From IMG/VR virus record IMGVR_UViG_3300034283_001962, positions 54,408-118,407 of that record: 64,000 nucleotides of DNA. One strand, 5' to 3'. Shown piece by piece: positions 58,122 through 64,000 of the stretch. How positions within the stretch are numbered: the first letter of the stretch is position 1; the number at the start of each line of letters is the position of its first letter. The notes under the pieces were generated by a model. The model ran no database searches. It saw only the letters and a program-made list of their open reading frames with translations, and had not been told where the DNA came from. This stretch comes from a virus. The position numbers and the translations under genes were made by a program.

Positions 58122-61100
58122 TTAAGAACAACTACCTTGAATCATGTCATCTCTCTTTATATCGGGAACTTCTCCTACAGAAGGTATATCATCAATCTCT
58201 TCGATAGGAAGTTCTGAGTCATCTGTAAATTCGTAGATGTCATCAAATGATGGATCTGCTTCATAAGTACGTACACCATCAGAATATTCTTCCTCTAATT
58301 CTTTGAATAAACTAGGGGTAATTACCTTTCTTGCTGCAAGATCACTCATCTCTTTTGGAACGTTTTGGTTCTCAGATAATACAGAAGGACGCAATACATT
58401 ATAGAACTCACTTACTCCTCTTGCTCCATATTTAATAGCAGGTTTATAGAAAACTTCCTTTTTTGTATCTGTTGTCTTTACACCATTTTCTACTATAGCT
58501 GTTTCTAAAACATAAGGATCACCATCCCCTTTATCTATACGCTTATACAAAGTTACTATTTTATTATCATAGTCAAGTTTCATTTTACCTGTTTTAGAGT
58601 CTCTTATTTTAGGATACGTTACTATCTTTACAAATTTTCTATCCAGATATTCATAAGTAGGAAGTCTTAACATTCCTTGAAACATCGGAAACTTATAAAC
58701 AAGATCAGCACCCACCTCTACTTCTTTAGCTCTAATCTCAGGTACAAGTGTATCATTATCCCAGTTAGTCCTATAGAATAAATCAGACTCTAAAAAGAAT
58801 AGTAGATCACTTTCTGAATCTGTTTTATTCTTTACATACTTTTTATAGGCATGTTCAGGAACAATATGATTCCAGCTTGTTTTAGTTTTACTAACTCCTG
58901 TTTGAAGAATACCTGTAATAATTAGGTTTTCCATAATCAATGACACTGGCTTCGCCTTACCATTAATCGTGATTACAATATTACTTTGCATTAACCTGTT
59001 AAAGTCATCACTCATAATATTTTGAGCCTGAGCATCTCTGATATTCTCTTTAAGTTCTACAGTTGAAGGATAACCTGGTCTCTTATCAATATAAGGAACA
59101 ACTGCTTCCAAGAAAGTATTATATTTTAAACTTGGGTCAGCATGTTTCTTCATAGCTTCAATATAAAGAGCAGTATTAAACTTTTGATGATCAGTATCAA
59201 CTATTAAAGGTCTAAGCCAAGAAGATAGAGATTTACCATTAATAACATTGTCATTTGCAACGATATAATTCAACAAACTCATCTCAGCTCTATCCATTAA
59301 GTACTTGTATTCTTCTTGACCTATTCTCTTAATACCCTTAACTTCTTCAGCTAACCTAAACAGAATTCTACCAGACTGACCTTTATGTAACTTGAAGTAA
59401 ACTTGAGCAAAAGCATTATTAAGTTTATCCACTGAAGATCTAATCTCTCCAATAAATGTATTATCAAATACTCTATTAACACCTTTAATTTTACTCTCCT
59501 CAGCTTGTGTAGTCTGAATAATCTTTCTATTATGACTATTATGATCATTTATTTTCTGGGTATCATAGTTATACCCTTGAACTACACGATACAATTCCCA
59601 TTTCAGACTCTCAATTACTGAGAAGTCATCAATCATATATCTCTGTAAGTTCTTTTCGTACTCATCTAAAGGTACACCGTTAGCCCATTTTTTTATCATA
59701 GTTTCCATTGTCTTCTTATCATAAGAAGGTGGTTTATTAATAGTCTTATGACCCTGCGCTGCTCCAAATAACTTTAATACATCTTTTCTATTTCTAGCTG
59801 CAGAAAGTCTTTTAGTTGTAACACCTAAAGAAACCTGAGCATCATTGATCTTTCTTTTCTCAATGTATTCTCTAATAATAGGTTGATTCAAGAAAAGAGC
59901 ATACGTTTCAGGATCTTCTCCAGCTTTATTCATAAATAGATAGGTAGCAGCTTGATCTGAATCAGCACCTAGATCAACGATCCAAGAACCTTTTGCAATA
60001 TCCACATATCCATCAATATACTGAGAACCTGAACCAGCTAATTGTATTTTGCCTAATTTATCATAAACACCACTTAAAGAAATATATTTCTTACCATCAA
60101 TAATAATTTCATTAAAATTAAAACCTAAATCTGATACTGTCATTTCACCTCTACCCTTAACCTTAATTTTAGTATCAAAAGGAATAATAATTCTTGAAAC
60201 CTGGTTGACAGATAAGTTTGTATTAGATACAGCTCCTACACCCACACCTTCTTTACCAATAACGAAATTATGACGAGTCTCAGTCATATAAGAACTTCTT
60301 AATAATCTAGCATGATCTGTATTGGTATTCCTTTCAATATTTGTTTGTTTGTTTTTAGGAGTAGTTAGCCTTTTGATTTTCTTAGCGATCTCTTTAAGAC
60401 CAGGAGAACCATCAGAGAAGAACTCTTGCGTGTTTGGTGTAGTCAGTTTCTCAAAGTTTCTAGGTAATGTAATTACTCTAATCAGAGCATCCAAGTATCT
60501 ATTCTCCAATGCTTTCATGTATAACTCTTGTACTTGAGTTTCCATTAAGTCTTCTGTCTCAATAAAGAAACGAAGAGCTTCACTGTAAGTTATATCATCA
60601 GCTAAAGCAAATACAGATTTAACTTTATTAGCAATTAATATAAGAGGTGTATCTTCATCTTGCTCACTAAGTTCTAATGTAACTTGAGCTGGTACTGCCA
60701 TATCAATCCACTCTTTAGCTCTATCTTTTTCTTCCAGAGTTAAAAATAGTCCTTTACCAACAATATCTCTAATATATTCCTTTGTCTTTTCCTCATTACC
60801 TTGCCACTTAATTTCTTTAGCATTACCATCAAAGTCCTGATACCAGTTTTTAAGATACAGGTTCATTTTATCAATGTCAAAGTCAGAACCAGCTTTAGTG
60901 GTAATCTCTGCAGGAAATACAACAGCATCACCCATATCTTCTGGTAAGAAGTCAACTACTTCAAAGTATTCTACTGAATTAAGACCCTGAGTAGGGATAC
61001 GGAAACCGATACCTCTTAATAATTCAGGATCAATCTTTCCTAAAGGAATACCCCTGAACTTATTAGGAAGCAGAATCTGACAGGCTTCAGTGTTACCACT

Positions 61101-64000
61101 TTTACCAACACTATAGAATTTAAGCCTACTTGAAGTCCATACGTTTTTACTATTAAGCTTTCTTTGTTCGAGTTCCCAACCTGTTACCGGAGCCATTATA
61201 TGAGATCCGCCATTCACTTTAGGTCTAACGATCTTCTTGTCAATGATAGAGTAAATAATATCTCTGATCTGTTTATAACTAGCAATAGATTCAAAATCAA
61301 TCTCATCTGAACTAATAGCTTCAGCTAAGTTGATTGGAAGTTGTCTTCTTTGTAACTCTATTAAGATGTGATCTACAATCTTTTGATGACCTTTTTTACC
61401 AAGTCTGTACTGACCGATTGGTTTACCATCTACTTTAACTTCAATAATATCTAACTCTTTTAATACAGATTCATATCTAGCTGCAGTTAAAGCTTCTTTT
61501 GAATCCTTAAGTTGAGCAGCAACTCTATGTAACTCAGAGATATTTCTCTTTTGATCTTCAGTTAAGAAATCCCACTCTTCAATACGATTAGACTCAGTAC
61601 CTGCTTCAAAATCTTGAGGTACACCATCAGAATACATGTCAGTAGTATCCAGTTTATTTAACTGAGAACCTTGTGTATTCTTATCGTGCTGTCCAGCAGT
61701 CTCTACTTGAATACCGATATTTCTATATGGTATCTCTCTTACTTTAGTACTACCTATACCTTCTTTGTTAATTTTTCCTTCCTCGTTATACAGTGTAACC
61801 AGTGTATCAGTTGTAGCTCCTACTTTATGTGCGGAATTCATTAGAATATAATCAATTCCTTTCTTCTGCATGACATCATATAAGTCAGTCAACTGGACAC
61901 CTTCTATCCACTCATAGAATAATGGCATAGCAGATGTCTTAACAAGATCAGTTCTTGCAACACCTTCTTCAAATACAACACCAGAAACAATAGGTTTCAA
62001 GATATGGAAAAATGCTCCTTTAGGTTTACCACTCTTAATTCTGTTAATAAGATCAACAGATAATGGAGCATCGTCTTTAACTCTCAATGTTCTAGCATCA
62101 CGTTTTTGTAATTGTTCTGAGCTGTATTGATATTGGCCTTTCTTATTCTTCATGAACCTTTCATAAGCCATGTGCCATTGGAAAAGTCTCTCTTGTGCTT
62201 CATCAAATCTTCCTCCTGCTTTGTAAAGAAACTCACGATAAGCAGTAGGTAACATCACACTCGCAGCATCTGCTTCATTTCCACGCTCATAGGCTTCAGG
62301 TAGTTTAGAGTTGATTCTTTCTCTTAAAAGAGTAAGTGTTTTTTCACTAGAACTCACTTTAACATCATACACAGTTGCTGTAGTAAGATGATTTTTAAAG
62401 TGAGTATAACCTGGATCTCCTGGTTTAAGCCCTTTGTTTAATTCAACATTAGCCCACTCATTAAATCCACCTACACCATCTTTTACTTGATGATGAGTGT
62501 ATTCTCTACCTGACATAAATGACTTGAAACGTTTTTCAGCATCGGCAAATTGAGCAGGGTCACCAAAGAATACTTTATGCATCTCGATGTTATTCAAGAT
62601 AAAGTTCATCTCACGGAATTCAATGAGATCTCTAAGTGCATCTGAACTAATGACTTTACCCTTACCTGTAATATCTTCTTTAACATCAGTAAGAAACCCT
62701 TTAATTTCAAAGGTTTTTGCTTTATCTTCTTTATCACTTTTATCTATAACAAAACCATACTTGGTTAGCATACTGACTGTACTCAATGATTGTTCACGAA
62801 GGAAAGCTTGAACTTGATTGTCAATTTCTTCTGCAGTTACTACATCAAATAAAGATTTATCTCCATCTATTACATCACTATGAATAGCTTCTACAGTTTT
62901 ACGATCAAGTATCTCTTTAAAAAACCTTAAAGATTTACCCATTTCCCTACCGTAAGTATCCTTAATATTGAGAGCCTGTATGTGTTTTCTGTTATTGAAA
63001 TCTTTAGCTAGTGCTATCTCAGTCTCTAAATATCCTTTCATTACATCAAAGAAGTAAGTTTGTTTAGCTCCCTTTCTTCTTAGCGTATCTTTATAAACTG
63101 TCAACGGAATATAACCACCAGCATCTTCAATACCTGCTGAAGTATCAATAATCCATTCTGTTTTAGCATCAGCTGGAATTAGTACATTAAATATACCTCT
63201 TAGGTTATTGTTAAATTCAAACAATACCCTTTCGCCAAGTGACATCTTAGATACACTCTTGGCTCCGGTTATGTCTGATTTACGACCTTCAGTTACACCT
63301 AAACTTATAAGTTGATTTCTTTTACCTGCTTCATTATACATTTTTCTATTTAGAAGTCTGGTATCTCTTGAGAAGATATCTCCTTTTACACGATCAAGCC
63401 AAGGTATTTTTTCACCAAATTCTTCTACTGAAGGACTTTCTTTAAAGACATTAAAAACATAAGATATCCAGTTGTTTAAAACAAAATTTGATGTTGGTTT
63501 ACCATCATTATTCAAATGTTGAGATTCATTATCTTCAGCCAATGATTTGTTCATTAAGATATCAGCAATATTCTCAAGTCTGCTTTGAATACCAATACTC
63601 TTACCAGTCAAGATAGGTAGCGGTTTACTTTGAGCAGCCTTTAGTGTATTTCTGATATTCTGTATTTGCTTTCTGATATCATCTTGATCCTTAGCTGGTA
63701 AGCCATCAAATATCTCTGGTGTTAATTGAGAGATACCAATTGCATTAGCAAAGTTAATTGGACCGTATTTAGAGGTATCAGTCAAGTAAGGGATCTCAGA
63801 GAATATAAAGTTGTTATCCTTTGTCACTTTTGTAAAGGAGGCAGCTTTAATATTCGCAATCCATTCTCTTGCAATCTCTTTTGTTTTAGTACTGAAGTTT
63901 GATCTGTTCAGTACAACTTCACCATTCTTCAGATATCTTTGTTCAAAGAATTCAGGCTTTTGTTTCATTAACGCATTCTCAACTTTGAGAACACCTTTAG
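58122..64000 (-). CDS. giant virion RNA polymerase candidate (5' end cut by the window)
   Basis: At least 1948 aa counted from the Met at 63968; the frame stays open to the window edge (codons for KGVLKVENAL precede that Met), so the protein is longer. GSDFDIDKMNLYL at about 1022-1034 carries a DFDID metal-binding loop, as known for the single-chain crAss-like virion polymerase and comparable to DFDGD in cellular RNAP. Residues up to 700 have many Lys/Arg-rich helices. The size of at least 220 kDa fits the roughly 2180-aa reference enzyme. Injected polymerase would start early transcription. The assignment depends on the one loop and on size. Confidence 0.7.
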   Translation of the reverse strand, partial: KGVLKVENALMKQKPEFFEQRYLKNGEVVLNRSNFSTKTKEIAREWIANIKAASFTKVTKDNNFIFSEIPYLTDTSKYGPINFANAIGISQLTPEIFDGLPAKDQDDIRKQIQNIRNTLKAAQSKPLPILTGKSIGIQSRLENIADILMNKSLAEDNESQHLNNDGKPTSNFVLNNWISYVFNVFKESPSVEEFGEKIPWLDRVKGDIFSRDTRLLNRKMYNEAGKRNQLISLGVTEGRKSDITGAKSVSKMSLGERVLFEFNNNLRGIFNVLIPADAKTEWIIDTSAGIEDAGGYIPLTVYKDTLRRKGAKQTYFFDVMKGYLETEIALAKDFNNRKHIQALNIKDTYGREMGKSLRFFKEILDRKTVEAIHSDVIDGDKSLFDVVTAEEIDNQVQAFLREQSLSTVSMLTKYGFVIDKSDKEDKAKTFEIKGFLTDVKEDITGKGKVISSDALRDLIEFREMNFILNNIEMHKVFFGDPAQFADAEKRFKSFMSGREYTHHQVKDGVGGFNEWANVELNKGLKPGDPGYTHFKNHLTTATVYDVKVSSSEKTLTLLRERINSKLPEAYERGNEADAASVMLPTAYREFLYKAGGRFDEAQERLFQWHMAYERFMKNKKGQYQYSSEQLQKRDARTLRVKDDAPLSVDLINRIKSGKPKGAFFHILKPIVSGVVFEEGVARTDLVKTSAMPLFYEWIEGVQLTDLYDVMQKKGIDYILMNSAHKVGATTDTLVTLYNEEGKINKEGIGSTKVREIPYRNIGIQVETAGQHDKNTQGSQLNKLDTTDMYSDGVPQDFEAGTESNRIEEWDFLTEDQKRNISELHRVAAQLKDSKEALTAARYESVLKELDIIEVKVDGKPIGQYRLGKKGHQKIVDHILIELQRRQLPINLAEAISSDEIDFESIASYKQIRDIIYSIIDKKIVRPKVNGGSHIMAPVTGWELEQRKLNSKNVWTSSRLKFYSVGKSGNTEACQILLPNKFRGIPLGKIDPELLRGIGFRIPTQGLNSVEYFEVVDFLPEDMGDAVVFPAEITTKAGSDFDIDKMNLYLKNWYQDFDGNAKEIKWQGNEEKTKEYIRDIVGKGLFLTLEEKDRAKEWIDMAVPAQVTLELSEQDEDTPLILIANKVKSVFALADDITYSEALRFFIETEDLMETQVQELYMKALENRYLDALIRVITLPRNFEKLTTPNTQEFFSDGSPGLKEIAKKIKRLTTPKNKQTNIERNTNTDHARLLRSSYMTETRHNFVIGKEGVGVGAVSNTNLSVNQVSRIIIPFDTKIKVKGRGEMTVSDLGFNFNEIIIDGKKYISLSGVYDKLGKIQLAGSGSQYIDGYVDIAKGSWIVDLGADSDQAATYLFMNKAGEDPETYALFLNQPIIREYIEKRKINDAQVSLGVTTKRLSAARNRKDVLKLFGAAQGHKTINKPPSYDKKTMETMIKKWANGVPLDEYEKNLQRYMIDDFSVIESLKWELYRVVQGYNYDTQKINDHNSHNRKIIQTTQAEESKIKGVNRVFDNTFIGEIRSSVDKLNNAFAQVYFKLHKGQSGRILFRLAEEVKGIKRIGQEEYKYLMDRAEMSLLNYIVANDNVINGKSLSSWLRPLIVDTDHQKFNTALYIEAMKKHADPSLKYNTFLEAVVPYIDKRPGYPSTVELKENIRDAQAQNIMSDDFNRLMQSNIVITINGKAKPVSLIMENLIITGILQTGVSKTKTSWNHIVPEHAYKKYVKNKTDSESDLLFFLESDLFYRTNWDNDTLVPEIRAKEVEVGADLVYKFPMFQGMLRLPTYEYLDRKFVKIVTYPKIRDSKTGKMKLDYDNKIVTLYKRIDKGDGDPYVLETAIVENGVKTTDTKKEVFYKPAIKYGARGVSEFYNVLRPSVLSENQNVPKEMSDLAARKVITPSLFKELEEEYSDGVRTYEADPSFDDIYEFTDDSELPIEEIDDIPSVGEVPDIKRDDMIQGSCS

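Noticed and set aside
1-64000. TAG recoding as in some crAss-like phages
   Set aside because: TAG ends real genes (490, 11570, 16819, 20536) and no suppressor tRNA is seen.
1-64000. CRISPR arrays, insertion sequences or a prophage attachment site
   Set aside because: No regularly spaced repeats, no transposase, and no integrase catalytic domain. The short protein at 36029 only resembles an arm-binding domain.

Overview
The window looks like part of a large double-stranded DNA phage of a Bacteroidetes host, most likely a crAss-like phage. The evidence is a giant virion RNA polymerase candidate with a DFDID metal-binding loop and an equally large companion protein, a family B DNA polymerase, a TOPRIM primase, UDG and dUTPase, two gene blocks that converge on one bidirectional terminator, AT-rich DNA, and promoters of the Bacteroidetes type (TTTG, about 19-20 nt, TAnnTTTG). 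TAG is used as an ordinary stop, so there is no sign of stop-codon reassignment. I ran no database search: family names rest on motifs and recall.

Layout. 1-2140: a nicotinamide phosphoribosyltransferase gene split by an antisense HNH homing endonuclease that has its own promoter. 2143-6054: a coiled-coil protein, a Ro60/TROVE protein, then five tandem hairpin RNAs (two carrying tRNA-like modules, as in bacterial Y RNAs), then a tmRNA gene whose T-loop is interrupted by a group I intron encoding a LAGLIDADG endonuclease. 6123-8153: family B DNA polymerase. 8160-13980: an accessory block of small, higher-GC, overlapping genes. 14059-16820: small genes, a 229-nt structured RNA and two leucine-type tRNA-like RNAs with large insertions. 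16860-23500: replication and repair (DnaB-like helicase, Sak4-like ATPase, primase, UDG). 22992-26936: a ubiquitin-like conjugation module (Ubl, E2-like, JAMM, E1). 26933-37342: nucleases, a nucleotidyltransferase, nucleotide metabolism (class II RNR, DUF5664 phosphohydrolase, dUTPase), RecA, a cyclic-phosphate-processing receiver protein and an HNH protein.

At about 37.4 kb the direction flips. The minus strand from 64000 down to 37428 is the virion and lysis block: giant RNAP candidate (runs off the window), a 2171-aa companion, two glycosyltransferases, two long repetitive fibre-like proteins, a lysis group (membrane proteins and a unimolecular-spanin candidate), small fibre-associated proteins including a paralogous pair, and a third glycosyltransferase.

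How it fits together. The rightward block supplies replication, nucleotide supply and host takeover, and is unusually rich in RNA biology: Ro60 with its likely Y-like RNAs, tmRNA, tRNA mimics and an RNA-end-processing-type receiver domain. NAMPT and the ubiquitin-like module are candidates for countering host defence or altering host proteins. Several terminators carry a promoter -7 box inside or just after the hairpin, so transcription units are packed end to end. The strongest candidates for undescribed biology are the Ro60 plus tandem Y-like RNA array, the intron-split phage tmRNA, the Ubl/E2/JAMM/E1 operon and the structured RNA and tRNA-like cluster at 15.5-16.2 kb.
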